Shown here one piece after another: positions 10,481 through 22,885 of a stretch of DNA of 64,000 nt; positions within the stretch are counted from its first letter, which is position 1; each line of letters opens with the position of its first letter. Source of the stretch: Locusta migratoria (Eukaryota; Arthropoda; Insecta; Orthoptera; Acrididae); assembly GCA_026315105.1 (NCBI GenBank), contig CM048750.1, forward strand, positions 401,105,002-401,169,001, in the 5' to 3' direction. The notes below the pieces were generated by a model. It saw only the letters and a list, made by a program, of their open reading frames with translations. It did no database searches and was not told the DNA's origin. A program made the position numbers and the translations under genes.

Positions 10481-12829
10481 TCAATTTTCTAATATAAACA
10501 CAATTGGCATTAATTTCTAAGGTTTTTATTCTGTGACTACGTTGACCGGATTTATTTACCACTTTTTTGTTTATGATATCATTTTATGCTATATTTGAAG
10601 TATGGGGATACAGTTCCCTAAGATCTACTATTGCAAGAAAATGTAATACATATGTAATATGCTTATGTGTGGAGACTGTGTCGCAGGAGTACTATAACAT
10701 TTTAATATATTTTTGAGTAATTACAGTTTCATTCTACCACTTTCAAACAGAATACTCATCTTTTCAATATTACGATGTATGGGGGTTCTGCTCGCTGCAA
10801 CATTATTCTCCTGGGACGTCGTGGTAGAAATAAATACTCATAGGTACAATTTTTCACTTCTTCTTTAATTTAAATCAAACTTCTTCTCCACCAAAGCATT
10901 ACAATAACGTACACAAATTATCACAACAACACAGACTGACATTGATTCCAAAGTACTCGACAAAAGACAAAACTCAAACTCCCCCACGCAAGACAGTGAG
11001 GCAAATATATAACATCGGCAATAATGACCTTACATTATTCATTGTTCATAACAATTGAATATACTAATTTACAATGAACAAACACACAAAGAAAACATTT
11101 CATGTACACAAGAATAATCACAATATAAAATGAAGACTATGCATACAATAATTTTAGATGGCACATCTTTTTAAGACGCAATCGCGGTACTATTTGTTTC
11201 ACAACAAAGAATAATGATAAATGTCAATTAATTTGTTAATGAGTACATCATACATGTTCCTAACATACATTGAACTATCAAATCTCATGGCCATTCACAA
11301 AATATACTCAAAATCTCATGTCAGTCAATATATAAAAAGAATTCAATATTGATAATTAAGGTAATAGCCGACATAACAAAATTAGCTGGTCAACACAACT
11401 TGTTTATGAGCCTAACATATATACAATGCTATTTATTTTCATTTTTTTATGTTTTACAAAAGTTTTTACCTTTTGTCTGTCTATTTATTGAAATAATGTA
11501 CAATGACAAAAGTATTGTTTATAGAATTATCTGGAAACGTCTTATACAAATCTTTTAATTAATGAAATCTATCACATGTTTTAATCACAGTATCACTGAG
11601 ACACTGTCCTACACTGATTCCTAGGCTGGCTATTTCGTTTTTAACTTCACACGCAACATATATCACTATTGAACCACACGATTCAGGGCCCGACGCAGAT
11701 GGTATCATACAATAACATTGAGATGAGGGGGTCAGCAGTATCGTCACAGTACGCACTTGGCTTTTCTGATGTTTAGCTGCCAGAAGTTTATGTCATGTGA
11801 CTGTCCCTTGTCTAAACACAAGGCTGCAGTCCTGCTCCTGACGGAATTTGTTGTTCAAACTATTTAACACTTCAGTTTAGCGTGAGCTGTGTAACTCCCA
11901 TCTCACGCAGTAGACGTTTATCTGTGATTTTCAAAAATGGGATAAGAGTTATGCAGTGGACCGTCATTGCATTTTACATCATTTATATATTACATGTGCA
12001 GAAGGCGCACAAAAATAGTCAACGAAGACATGTTTGTTTCCTTTTTCCCTGTGATTCTTTGGAAGATTTAATTCTTATAATGACTTGTGCTAAATATGTC
12101 AAAATAAATGAGGCGAAAAAGTTGACACTATGCTACACTGCACTACGATCACGACTTATTTCGCATTCTCATTAGTTGGCTTCAACAACTCAAAATTGAT
12201 GTCACTGTTCAATATAACCTGCACTAGGGATGACTGTCAATACATCCAAGATTTCAAGTGTAAGCTGTTCACTGTCACATTTAGCCAAAACAGGAAATAT
12301 CCTTAAATGATTAACAAGTAATCGATTAACTGTTTTCAGTTATGCCAAAGGACTTCTGTTTAATAGAAAATGAGTAAATTACTAATTTCCAGTCAAACAA
12401 GTAGTGATTGAATTTAATTAAGTTTAGCTATTATTCTTCTAAATGCACAATCATGAATCAGATGAAGAAAAATGCTCTGTGTGAGAAGAAGTATTTTGAC
12501 ATAACAAACTTGACACTTAAAAAACTGATACTATCACAACATTTCATCAGGTTTTTTACACAGAATTTCAGTAACATCAGCGAATATTTCGTATTTGGCA
12601 CTGCAGTAAAAGCATGACAGAAATCCCATTACTTTCTTTATTATCTTTTATTCATTCAAATATTACACCAAATCTATATAGACAGCTGACACTACAGTTA
12701 TATGTTAAGTAATTGTCACAGAATTATAGGGTAGGAAATTACTTGAATGAAGCATAGGTCTAGAGGGTTAACATTTTATTTGATGTCATTTTAATAAACT
12801 GCATCTTGATAATAGGTTTGTCCAAAGAG
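10481..12829. other. Unrecognised AT-rich intergenic sequence
   Basis: About 2.3 kb with no domain, terminal repeat or tRNA-like motif that I could see. Small open frames (for example 11882-12175) show no recognisable composition or motif. Confidence 0.4.
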
Positions 12830-12974
12830 CTGCATGGATGCAGCAGCAATGCAGGCACTACTGTGCATGCGCTGCGAAGATGACGTCATGTGCCGTGCAT
12901 GTTGTCAGGGCTCTTCGTACACTAACTTGCAGTCTGCATTGTATCATGTATGTGCTCACTTGTTCTGTGTAGTT

Positions 12975-13370
12975 CGAAGATGGCGCAAAACCAGCAGAAA
13001 AGAGTTATTTATTGTGCCAACGTCTAAAAGTAAGTTACTTTCTTACGTTTAAGGAATTGAAATGTACGTGTAATATTTTGTGCATTTCTATGTAATATAG
13101 TTTGAAAATTTCGATATTACGTCTTCTTTTATTCGTGGGCACGGAATTTTTAAGGTTCCAAGCTCTCGTACCTTCAACGACTCTTGTGCCGTATCTGTAC
13201 AATTACCTGCTCAAGAAACTGTACAAGAACAGGAACCACCTACACGGGAATCAGTGTGGTGCAGAAACACCACCTTAGCATTAATAGACTTTTACAATAA
13301 TAATAAACAAACACCCAAAAATGTTCTACAAATTCGTCTTCCGAATACTGTGGCACCATATATTAAAAAA
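12975..13370 (+). pseudogene. Possible Myb/SANT-like transposon protein, split by an intron
   Basis: The first part, MAQNQQKRVIYCANV from the ATG at about 12979, runs to a stop just before a strong donor-like GTAAGT at 13028. After an AG at about 13155 an open frame reads KVPSSRTFNDSCAVSVQLP and then ESVWCRNTTLALIDFYNNN. The WxRNxTLALIDFY pattern resembles the start of Myb/SANT-like DNA-binding domains that accompany PIF/Harbinger transposases. The domain is truncated. The minus strand at 13460-13380 has an acidic frame (MSSNSDFVSSDDYFDEML) that could be the start of the partner transposase. All of this is inference from short motifs. Confidence 0.35.
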
Positions 13371-13689
13371 CAAATTTCACTCTTCTGCGTTTTATTTCGG
13401 CGCAACATTTCATCGAAATAGTCGTCACTGGACACAAAATCTGAATTGCTCGACATTTGGAACAAATGGAATTTGAAACTGCTCTTCTAGGTTTATGTGG
13501 CGTTTCTTCCATTTCATTTGTTATCACTTCAAACAGGCGAAACGTGCCGTACACAACCGGAAAACGCACGTCAGGAACGAAGCCACCCCAGCTAACAAGA
13601 CGGAAAAACAGCAGTGAGATGTAAGGAAGAGACAACACCGTGAGAAGACCCAATATCAATTTAAAAACGCATAGGTCTAACGTGCACAA

Positions 13690-15970
13690 AGTTTTTTTAA
13701 AAACTGTTTTTAATCTATGTATAAAAACAATCTGTACAACGTTTATATCATTTACAGACCACAGAAGATGCTTTTAAAATAAAAAGCGAAATGCCCCTGG
13801 TATAAAAAAAATGTCTTTAATTGCGATCTGCTTAAGACGGATTACCTATTATAGTCAATTTTGCTCATTTGACGTATACAGTTAATTTCATACAAACAAA
13901 TATAAAACTTATAAAATAAAATACTAATACAACAATACACAGAAACAAATAACGATATTTCTTTACAAACAGGAGAAGAAACACAGAATGACAGAAGTAA
14001 CATGCAGTACACTTATACACTACAACGCTTTGGACTTCCGAAAACTTTGAACAAAGACGCTTCTTATGCCGTCACTACAAGCCTGAGAGTTATGCACATG
14101 CGTAAGTGTGGCTGCATCAACGAGCTTAAATTTCATAGAGTGGTGATAGGTCCGCCATGATTGAGGCAAACTGAACTACCGTCCGCCATGGTATTTGTGG
14201 TATGGTTGACAGCTGCTATACCACACCCACTCGAGAACTTTACTTATTTATAGTTCCAAGTTTTTAATAAAGATTAACTATTAAATACGGCTGTGCATCC
14301 AGTTTCGTCAGACTTTTACGAAATCGCGAATGAACGAGCCTGGTAGTAAATTTCCTAAAAATGTGGTAATGAAGTATCACGAACCTGTCAGTATTAAGGC
14401 CGTCACGTCAAGTTGTAATCGCTCTGTCCGTCAGTGTCCGTCACGTCAATTCGCCCATCTCAAAACGTGATGTTGAAAGTGAGGTTATGAGTGGCGATCA
14501 GTTATGTAGAAAGTCATAGTTTAATACTAGAATTAAGGAAAAATAACACTAAATTTCATTGACGGCCAAACAAAACTTTACAGTGTATGTTTTTGGCCAA
14601 CTTACTGGGAACTGAAACTAAATTTCAAAACATCGACATCTATTTTCAAGCGAAAAAATAAAAATATGAAAACATCAAATAATACTTATAAGAGCATAAA
14701 TAGCACCTTTTTACTTTATCCATTACGATTTGTCAGCTGACATTGTTAATACCATCGTAAACAAGTGAATTTTTGTCATTCATTAGAACTGACTTTTTCA
14801 TTTAAAATGTTATTTAATGAAAATGCGTAATCAAATTACAATCTTATTCAAATAAACAGTTTGCTTCAGTTTTTCTGTTACAGTGTTACATAATATAAAC
14901 CATTTCTTTGGTTTCAGCTATCTGACCTCGATTTTAGGGGGACACTCAATTACTGTAACAAAAATATTTAAGTCATCATGAAACATTTGAGATTTACCCA
15001 TGAAACGAAGTATAACAACAAAATAAAGATGAATAAGACATATTTGAACGACTGCAACATGTGATTCGCGTGTTGAAAATAGTTTCTTCCAATGTTAACA
15101 GACAGCCGTTCCATCAAAACATTCTTCTCGAAAAAGCTTGATGTGACGTTGACGTGACATGATGGACAGTGTGAATGCCGCCATTAGAAATACATTGTGG
15201 AAAGTTCTGACAGACGCTGACGTGACGTTACAGAGAGTGTGAATTGGCGGTTAAACTGTACGACGCTTCTCACCTGGCTCCAGTGGTTATGTTGGCACCA
15301 ATGGTAATGATGGCAGCTCAAATGACTAATAAATATTTTTTCTTGACTACTTCAATTAAAACGAAAATTATTTTTTTCTGAATTGACAAGGGTACATACA
15401 AGAACCTGACAACCATAGAGCAGGTACAGTATTAATTTTGCTGCCAGTGAAACGAAGAGCTATAACATATACTCTGTAGCTCGTGAAAAATATTAACACA
15501 GTTCTACACTTCATTGTTCATCTCTTGCCAACATAAGCACTGGAGCCCAGCGAGAAGCGTTGTAAAATTTTACCGAATTGGCCTTTATAGTTCCAATGCG
15601 AAATATAACTGCTACCTGAGGTTTGCAATAACAACGGAAGTGTCGCTACGAAAATATTTTTGTTGATTTTAATGCAAGTACATGGTCTAAACGAGCTGTG
15701 AAACATGCAGTGAACAGTAATTGTTATGGCGAACAATAATCACCAAGGATTTGCATCTGTTGTTAATGTGTTGCAACAACTGCTTTCATAAAATCTAGAA
15801 TACTAAACCTATTAAATCTACAAACTTTGAAAATTGCTGTTAACTTAAAGTGTTTTCTTGTGAACTTTGGTGGACGAAATTTGAGTACAAAGACGAAAGT
15901 CACAACAAAATACTGCAGAAATGCGCCTAGTTCATCTGCAACAAACGATTTTCACGTCGAAATAAGGTGT
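13690..15970. other. Unrecognised sequence with repeated CGTCACGTCA motifs
   Basis: No coding domain seen. Clusters of GTCACGTCA/TGACGTGAC occur at 14400-14450 and, in inverted sense, at 15150-15240, next to CACTGTCC-like motifs. They could be the eroded ends of a DNA transposon of about 850 bp, but I cannot define boundaries. Confidence 0.3.
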
Positions 15971-15972
15971 CA

Positions 15973-16595
15973 TTAATAACTTTCCTTGTTGCCATTCTGA
16001 AACAAGTCACGTTTGGTATGTGAAATTTGAGTACAAAGACGAAAGTAACAACAGACCCAGGTTCGGCCAACAAGGAGTTTGAGGAGGCGGGAGAGGGCTT
16101 TTTCTTGGATGGTGTGTAGGTGGGTGGGGGGGGGGGGAGTCCAGGAGAGGGTGCAATCTATTGTGAGGCCCAGGTACATGAGGGTGGGAGTGAAGCGGAT
16201 GGGACTCTTATGGAGGGTAAGGTAGAAATCTCAGGGGCGGAAGGAAGGGGTGGTGTGGCCTACAATGATCGCCTGCGTTTTGGTAGGATTTATAGACAGG
16301 AGCCACTGGTTGCACCAAGTGGTGAAAATGTCAGGGTGTTCTTGGAGAAAGCGGTTGGAATGGGTGAGGGTGGGAGCTAAGGCAAGGAAGGCGGTGTCAT
16401 CAGCATATTGAAGAGGTGGATGGGGGGAGCAGGCTTAGGCATATCTGCGGTATACAGGAGACAGAGGAGGGGAGAAAGGACAGAACCCTGGGGCACCCCG
16501 GCAGAGGGATAGAAAAGACGGGCATTATGTTACAAACGGTAACATAGGTAAGGTGGTTGGAGAGAAAGGAGGCAATGACCCAGACAAGGTTGATG
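15973..16595 (-). mobile_element. Jockey-type LINE reverse transcriptase fragment
   Basis: Read on the minus strand from 16595: WVIASFLSNHLTYV, a GCPRVLSFLPSS stretch (normally GVPQGSVLSP), DTAFLALAPTLTHSNRFLQ, then WCNQWLLSINPTKTQAIIVG and YLGLTIDCTLSW. These are the palm and thumb motifs of Jockey-clade reverse transcriptases. The catalytic YADD box is lost and frames shift. GC content is above the surroundings, giving an unrelated plus-strand open frame (16120-16380). Confidence 0.75.
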
Positions 16596-16600
16596 GTTGG

Positions 16601-17160
16601 CTGAAAATGTGTACCCAGCTGGGATATGAACCCGGATCTCCCGCTGTCTAGGCAGTTGTGCTGACTACTATGCCACTGGGGACACAGTGATCACTGCACG
16701 CCTCCTGTTAGATGCAAATTCCCAGTGGCGTAGTGGTCAAACACCTGCTTAGAAAGCAAGAGACCCGGGCTGGGTACACATTTTCAGCTTTGCCTAATCG
16801 CAGTTGATGTCATCTATTCTATAAATATAAAAGCATAACAGCTGCAGGATCAGAGGTGACGTCTATTCTTTCGGAACAGATGCCATATACACACAAATAT
16901 AATATATATATATATATATATACGGGAATTACTACAAATTGACTATGAGTTTGAGTACTGTGGGTAGGGTAAAGCTGGGAATTTGTATCTAACGGGAGGC
17001 ATGCTAAGGTGCGATGATCATTGTGTCCCCAGTGGCGTAGTGGTCAGCACAACTGCCTAGAAAGTGGGAGACCTGGGTTCGAATCCTGGCTGGATATACA
17101 TTTTCAGCTTTGCCTAATCGCAGCTGATATCATATATTCTGTGAATATGAAATTTATATT
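16601..17160. repeat. Fold-back repeat with three tRNA-like modules (family B)
   Basis: Arms 16601-16728 and about 16978-17107 are inverted copies of each other. Each holds a Pol III-type module: A box TGGCGTAGTGG and B box GGTTCGAATCC (plus strand at 17033-17095; minus strand in the left arm, mutated). A third, partly deleted module lies between them at 16727-16790, followed by a tail with CTATTCTTTCGGAACAG and a TA dinucleotide run. The same family is at 47750-48376. The anticodon loop reads CTAGAAA in the better copies, but the cloverleaf is incomplete, so these are SINE-like modules and not functional tRNA genes. Confidence 0.75.
16902..16922. repeat. TA dinucleotide microsatellite
   Basis: Ten AT repeats at the end of the module tail in the family B fold-back. 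The 48 kb copy has a shorter TATATATA at the equivalent place. Confidence 0.9.
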
Positions 17161-18368
17161 ATTCCTTGTAGTTATTAGGTGTATGCTTGATCATTTCCAT
17201 TTGTAAGGGATATGTCAAATATATATTTTTTGAGGACATTAGATTGTCATTAGCTATTTGTAAGTCACAGTTAAGTTTTCTGTTGAAAAGTCCATTTTCA
17301 TGTGCCACATAATAATTTTAAATTGTCAGACATGCCTGAAAAACATGTCATCGTCACATGACTGTACATTTAGTTTCACAAAACAGGTTGTCAGTTTCCA
17401 TAATTGAGCACATATCGAAAATTTACTGCATCAGTGCATGGATACGAGACATTACAGAAAAGTAAAACTTATTCCATGGGCAACATACCAATATGATCCT
17501 GGTTTACTTTTCTTTACACAACATGTAGCATCACCATATACAGTAATACACGCTAGAACCATAATGTGAATTTAAAAACAACTGATGGCAGATACCTGGC
17601 ATTCCCTTAAAAGAAAAAGTTCGCATTTTATTTCCGAATAAGTAGTGATTTACGAGTTTGTAATTAGGTATGAACCTAACATCATCTTCGAGTGAAACGA
17701 GTTGCAACAAAATTCATATTTGTGCACATCATAAATCATCGTCTGTTTGTTTATGTGTGTGTTGTGATCATAGCGTCAAGTCCCGTGATTCGACCACAAA
17801 ACTCGATACTTGACCTAAATTCACCCTCTGGCAACTTCCGGTGGCACTCTCAGTATTTAGTGCCGAGTCCTAACACACGAGCTACAGCGCTCTTTGTAGC
17901 AAACTGTGTAAACTCGGCTGCCATATTTTTGGCTGACAGTACACTTGAGAGTAGTTTACCTATCGTATGCCATTGTTGAGCTTAAAGTGTTGTATTTGGT
18001 GTTCAATTTTTGCTGCTGAAACATGTCTTAAGTGCTTCAGCATTTAAATGCGCAAATCGAAGTGACAGAACGACTAGTACTTAGAGGAAGAACATCAAAT
18101 GTTTTGCTTTGTTTCACATCAGTCTGTCTGTACCAAACAACATTCGTGACTAATGGCACTTAGCTGCCCCAAGAGTGAAACTTCATATGACCTATCGTGC
18201 AATTTCCTTGAAGTACACACCACAAAAAATGCTCACTTTTCTACTTTTCTTGACAATAATTGATGGAGCATGGTTGACATGCAATCAAAGTGTAGTCACA
18301 CTACTCACAGCCAGAATTATTTCACTTGCATAAGTGTGTGTTATTTGCAACAAATATGTACTTATTTC
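17161..18368. other. Unrecognised intergenic sequence
   Basis: AT-rich, with a 95-codon open frame at 17692-17979 that has no recognisable domain. No repeat structure seen. Confidence 0.4.
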
Positions 18369-18830
18369 TGTTGTGGCGTAAGGTCAGCGCCACACACCAG
18401 ACGTAGAGAACGATCGTGGAGAAGGCAGCGATCGACCGAAAGCCAATCACAAGCTAGCGCCGCGCATCCTGGAGGGAGTAACCGAAGATGCGCGCCCTCT
18501 ACAAGCGGCTATAGCTAGGTCGACATATGTCTGGAAGCTCGTCAGTTACTATTCGGGAATACGACAGTTACCAGTGAGCTACGAAGGCAGTTACTAGTGA
18601 GAACTCAGAGCAGTTACAAGGCACTACGAAGTTAAAATGCAGCTACGACCTTAACTAGGTCACAGCGCAGCTAGTTTCGAACGGACACTGCCGCAAGAAG
18701 CAAGAAGAAACAAGAAACAGACTTATATTCTTAAGCTGAGTATTAAAACTGTCTGTCAATAAATATCTTGTAATACTAAGTATATCAGTGTTTTAGATGA
18801 CAAAGGATCCTGCACCAATACCTGTCTTGA
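18369..18830 (+). repeat. Candidate solo LTR or LTR remnant
   Basis: A GC-richer block starting TGTTGTGGCG, rich in GCGCC and CAGTTAC motifs, and carrying AATAAATATCTTG near its end, as in many insect retrotransposon LTRs. A TG start is present, but I could not fix a CA end or a target duplication, and no coding domain of an LTR element follows. The acidic frame SDEEFVSIEDLPGSQPN just after it leads into a LINE 3' end. Treat this as tentative. Confidence 0.3.
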
Positions 18831-18879
18831 CAACCAGACAACCAGACAACTAAAAGGGGATGGGTCAGATGAGGAATTT

Positions 18880-19904
18880 GTAAGTATAGAGGATCTGCCT
18901 GGATCTCAGCCCAACCTTCCTTCTACAAGTCCCTAAAAATCCTGGAGCGCCCTGCCCTCCTCCTTGCCTTCCATATCCCTTCCTACCCCCACCCCCCATC
19001 CCCCATGTGGCTCCTTTATGACCTCATCCCTTCCCCCCCCCCCCTTGTACGCTTCATTGAGCATCTTCGTCTCCATTTTCTCTCCCATAAACTGGATCCC
19101 CCTCACCCCATTGTCCATCCTCTCCCCACCAATCCTGGTCATTTGCTGCGCCACTACCGCTGTAGCCCCCCTGCTCTTCACTTGTCCACTCCCCTTATCC
19201 TATCCCGTGGTAATTTCTGCACCCTTCCCCTCTCTGACGATGCCCTCCTCCCAGACATCTATCCCTCGTACCAGCTCTGATCCTCCCCCCCCCTCGGCCC
19301 CTGATTCCGCCAGGAGAGCCCCGCTCCCCACCTTCCTCGCCGCCCCTCCTCTTGCCAGTCCTTCTGGAATCCCACCTCCTGCTCCTTACAGCTTCTGGAG
19401 ACATCCAACCCCCTTCCTTTCTCGTGGCCCTGTGGCCCCTCCTGACCTTGTCCCCACCTGTCACCCTTCTTCCGCTCCCTTCCTCTTCCCCCCTCTTCCT
19501 CCCTTCTTTTGCTCCTCTCCTATATCCACCCATCCCATTCATGATCATTTGTGTGTGCCCCGTATATGTCTGTCAGTGTGTTAATAATAAGTGTTCTTTT
19601 TAATGCAACTGCGAACAGCCAACCCACAGCTGACACCTGTATATTTTTACTGTCTGTGTGGTTTAGTGCATCAGTATAGTGTTTCCTCATTTTCGTCTAC
19701 ATGATTTTATGTACTGTACACCAGCACATCATTTCCAATGTTTCTCAACTTCACGTATGTCACCATGTTATGTTTATTGTCTTCTTTTGTTCGCCATTTT
19801 ATTTTGTATATATTCTCTCACCATGTACCAATTCTGTAGGCTGAAGATCGCCTCAGGTTCTGCCAGCTCACACCACCTGGAGAATGTATAACAATAAAAA
19901 AAAA
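18880..19904 (+). mobile_element. Jockey-type LINE 3' end with UTR and A-tail
   Basis: Plus-strand frames around 18935-19280 give SLKILERPALLLAFHIPS and RFIEHLRLHFLSHKLDPPHP, matching the end of Jockey-clade reverse transcriptases (LQILERRALR-like, then a LDPPHP-like stretch). A C-rich 3' UTR follows, ending GGCTGAAGATCGCC..., AACAATAAAAAAAAA at 19891-19904. The very high C content explains the long shadow frames on both strands. The 5' part of the element is absent, as usual for truncated LINE insertions. Confidence 0.7.
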
Positions 19905-20035
19905 TTGCACTGATGTGTTTTACCAGCCACTTTAGATTTGTAGTTGTATAAGTTTTTTCAAATATTTTGGGCCACAATAATAATCTAAATAATAAAAAAT
20001 CATTTAATAATAGTGTCTGAAACGCTCTTAAGAAA

Positions 20036-20110
20036 AAAATATGTAGTGGCGGGTTTCGAACCACTGACCTTCAGTGTCACAGTCCAACGCATTTCCCACT
20101 ACGCTACAGA
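20036..20110 (-). repeat. tRNA-like Pol III module
   Basis: On the minus strand an A-box-like TAGCGTAGTGGGAAATGCG is followed by TCAGTGGTTCGAAACC, a B box, at tRNA-like spacing. The anticodon arm does not pair well, and no CCA-like or terminator context marks a tRNA gene. Most likely the head of a SINE or of another tRNA-bearing repeat. Confidence 0.55.
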
Positions 20111-20389
20111 TAATAATTAGAAGTTACGTTCTTTAATCTCATACTATTGATGGCTGTTTTAACTTACGCTAATATGGCAGTTTTAGACATTAGATTATCA
20201 TTTATCGTACTAAGAACGGCGTGTTTTTGTTAATTCTTCAGTGCACCATTGCTTCGAAATGACAATATGTAAGTTACAATAAGAAAATCATCAAATACGC
20301 AACGCAAGATGGCGTATGCCAGAGAGTTCTGTGCAAGGAATGTCACGTGACATCTGCGAACGGCTGGTTTTCGTTAATTCAGTGGAGGG

Positions 20390-20890
20390 TGTCACAACTC
20401 CGTTATTTTTGTAAATATCTCTCTAACAATATGAGATATGAAAACAACATAAGGGAAGAAAGTTGTAGAAAATTTTCTCCTCCACAATCCCGTTATTCAA
20501 TTTTCGGGTCAGATGAACGGTTTATTTGCAATTAAAATTACATTACAAACGGCTTTTTTGGTATTACTAACGTATTTCTTGTCCTAAATATTTGAAAAAT
20601 CAAGGTTCTGGTCTCTGGTAGCCAACAATTATGTCTGTAAAATTTGGTGCCGATCGGTTCAACGGTTCGACCTAAAAAGTGGGAAAACGTTACAGACAGG
20701 CAGACAGACAGACATACATCCCAAAATCACTGATATTTTTGCTAATATCGCTGAAACGATACGAGATATGAAAAAAACATAAGAGAGCAAAGTTGTAGAG
20801 AATTTTCTCCTCTACAAATTAGGTTATTCCATTTTCGTGTCAGATGAATGGTTAAGCCGTTATTTTCATTTAAATTTCGAGGTCTCAAAA
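20390..20890 (+). repeat. Paired repeat units around a CAGACAGACAGA tract
   Basis: Unit 1 (about 20415-20530) and unit 2 (about 20745-20865) share GAGATATGAAAA, AACATAAG, AAAGTTGTAGA, AATTTTCTCCTC and GGTTATTC/CGTTATTC, then TTTTCGGGTCAGATGAACGG/TTTTCGTGTCAGATGAATGG. Between them is a motif widely seen in invertebrate repeats: GCCGATCGGTTCAACGGTTC, then a run of CAGACAG at 20694-20714. No protein is encoded. Confidence 0.65.
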
Positions 20891-21017
20891 GACGATCGCA
20901 AAGGCCCAATTTTAGTGTTACTACCGTAACCTAAAGTGGGCCAAAAAATAACTACTCTATGAGATTTAAGCTCGTTTGGCTGCATGAGCTGCAGGGAAAT
21001 TTTCTCCTGCAGATCCT

Positions 21018-21255
21018 GCCTGCACGAGCTGCAGCAACACTGCCTAGAAGACAAGGCCTGACAACTGGCTGTGCCAACGTCAAACCGAGAGGCAGCAGAC
21101 GCAAGCTGACGGGCCAGCAGGTAGGTAGCGGTGGGCGTGCCCCAGCAGGCAGCCTGTCAACTGGCAGCCGCCTCCTCTTGGTGTGACGTAGGCACGGCCA
21201 GTTGGCAGGCCTTGTCTTCTAGGTGGTGTTGGCTGCAGGCCTGCAGCTCTTCAAA
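21018..21255. repeat. Inverted repeat with about 65-bp arms
   Basis: The arm 21018-21085 (GCACGAGCTGCAGCAACAC through GACAAGGCCTGACAACTGGC) is matched in reverse by 21187-21255 (GGCACGGCCAGTTGGCAGG through AGGTGGTGTTGGCTGCAGG). The loop is about 100 bp and GC-rich. A further copy of one arm end (GGCCTTGTATCTAGATGGTG) is at 34092-34112. The form suggests a short MITE; no exact target duplication was found. Confidence 0.7.
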
Positions 21256-22826
21256 CACGACTTTTCGTACTGCACATGCGCTGCAGCATGAATGAAGCTC
21301 TTCAAACGAACCAAATGCTATTCCTCATTGTGAACACTGCCTTTTCCATTTTTCGACACACCAAAGTTCTCAATTTCATTAACTTCTTCCGTGTTTTGAA
21401 CTCGGAACTACATATCTCACACTTTTGGAATGTTTTATATGAATCACTGACGTTCACCGAAAGATAGCAACAACGAAATAACAAAAAACAACAACAACAA
21501 ATTAAAAAAGCAGCAAGAAGTAAAAACAAAAGTTGACATCACATGATATCAATTTTCGGTTAGCAAGTGTCGAAACGATGGAGGTTAAAACAACCTACTT
21601 GGTCAAAACTATTCTAACCTCCTTGGTCAAAACAGCGCACAGTCTATCACAGTCACGAAACTCTCTAGGAAAAAATTGCAACTGAAGTGATACTAGCGCT
21701 CCAAGCGGCAAGTAGGGAGTAACAGAGGAATGTCGCGATACAAAGTGAGAAGTTGCCGTTTTTAATACTGTTACTTTCGTATTTCCTAGTCGCTGAACGT
21801 TGTTCTGAACTCCCCAAAAACAAATATGAATACATCATTACAGTAATATCACTGCTTCTGTTAATGGCAGTCTATAATAACAAATTAGCAGTGCAGTGTA
21901 TTCATACAGCTCACAATATCCGAGTCGTATTTATATTCTCAAAAACTTTTCGAAAGGAGAAATGAATTGCAAACTGATGTGCTGAAGTATAAAAGAAACT
22001 GATTATGATCATGTGCGCGCGCTTGGTAGTACTGACATGTTGCACGAGTTTTGTTGTAGCAGATTTCAGACATTGTAATAGTTTCAAAAGTACCCACGAG
22101 TTTTACATTGTAGGAGACTAGATTGTACATCGCCTTAAAAATCCACTTGTCACCTTGTCCTTGCTTCTTTGCCTTTCATGTACCTATCATAATTTTTTTA
22201 GCTACTTCGTAGGTATCAGAATGAATATCTTCAAGAATATGACATGCTAATATTAACAGTTTATGTATGGCAATATTATTTATTTGTAGCTACGTATTCA
22301 CTTTATCAAACTAGTAGGTAAACCTAAAAATATGTTAATACACAGGATTATAATTTTTGTGAAACTAAAGTACGAATCTAAGCAGGATCTACAGAAATTG
22401 TTGATTAATTGCTACTGAAAGCATTCATACATTACTTTTATACAGCGGTAATATTATGAAATAGTGGTCAAGTATTTGCGATTTTGATTATGAGCAGAAT
22501 TTTGGACGTGAATGAACTGTTAAACATTTACTTCCATGCCTAAAAGTATAACTACCCACTGTAAACGAACACTTGTTATTCATAACATTATTCTCTTATT
22601 TCTGAGCATACTTTGCAAATGAGAGATTTCCGAATTATAGTTTTGATAATTGCTACAATTTATAGCGCCACAAAAGCTCGTAAATACGAAGATATTTTGA
22701 ATGTGCTGCTTCACTCGAAATACACATTCATTACTCATTCGTTTCGTGTTATGTTTTTATGACCCAGCTGCTTGGCAGCGCTGCAGTCGCTAAGTTGCAG
22801 AAATTTACTGGGAGTTTCGTGACTCT
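21256..22826. other. Unrecognised intergenic sequence
   Basis: AT-rich and without recognised genes or repeats, apart from an AC/AAC-rich stretch at 21480-21500. Confidence 0.4.
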
Positions 22827-22885
22827 AAAGGGGCCCTCACACGGTCAATACTTACTGACAATAATATCGTCAATAATATATTGCG
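22827..22885. repeat. Left terminal inverted repeat of the P-like element
   Basis: AAAGGGGCCCTCACACGG, then TCAATACTTACTGACAATA and a TA-rich segment. It pairs with the complement of 30500-30565. A weaker internal copy (CCTCACACCATCAAATAATG) follows at 22912-22931. Confidence 0.65.

Noticed and set aside
16120..16380. An 86-codon glycine-rich plus-strand frame
   Set aside because: A shadow of the minus-strand Jockey reverse transcriptase fragment.
18964..19584. A 206-codon proline-rich frame on the plus strand and a 117-codon arginine/glycine-rich frame on the minus strand
   Set aside because: Both come from the C-rich end of a Jockey-type LINE; the real reading (ILERPALLLAF, RFIEHLRLHFLSHKLDPPHP) is in another frame.
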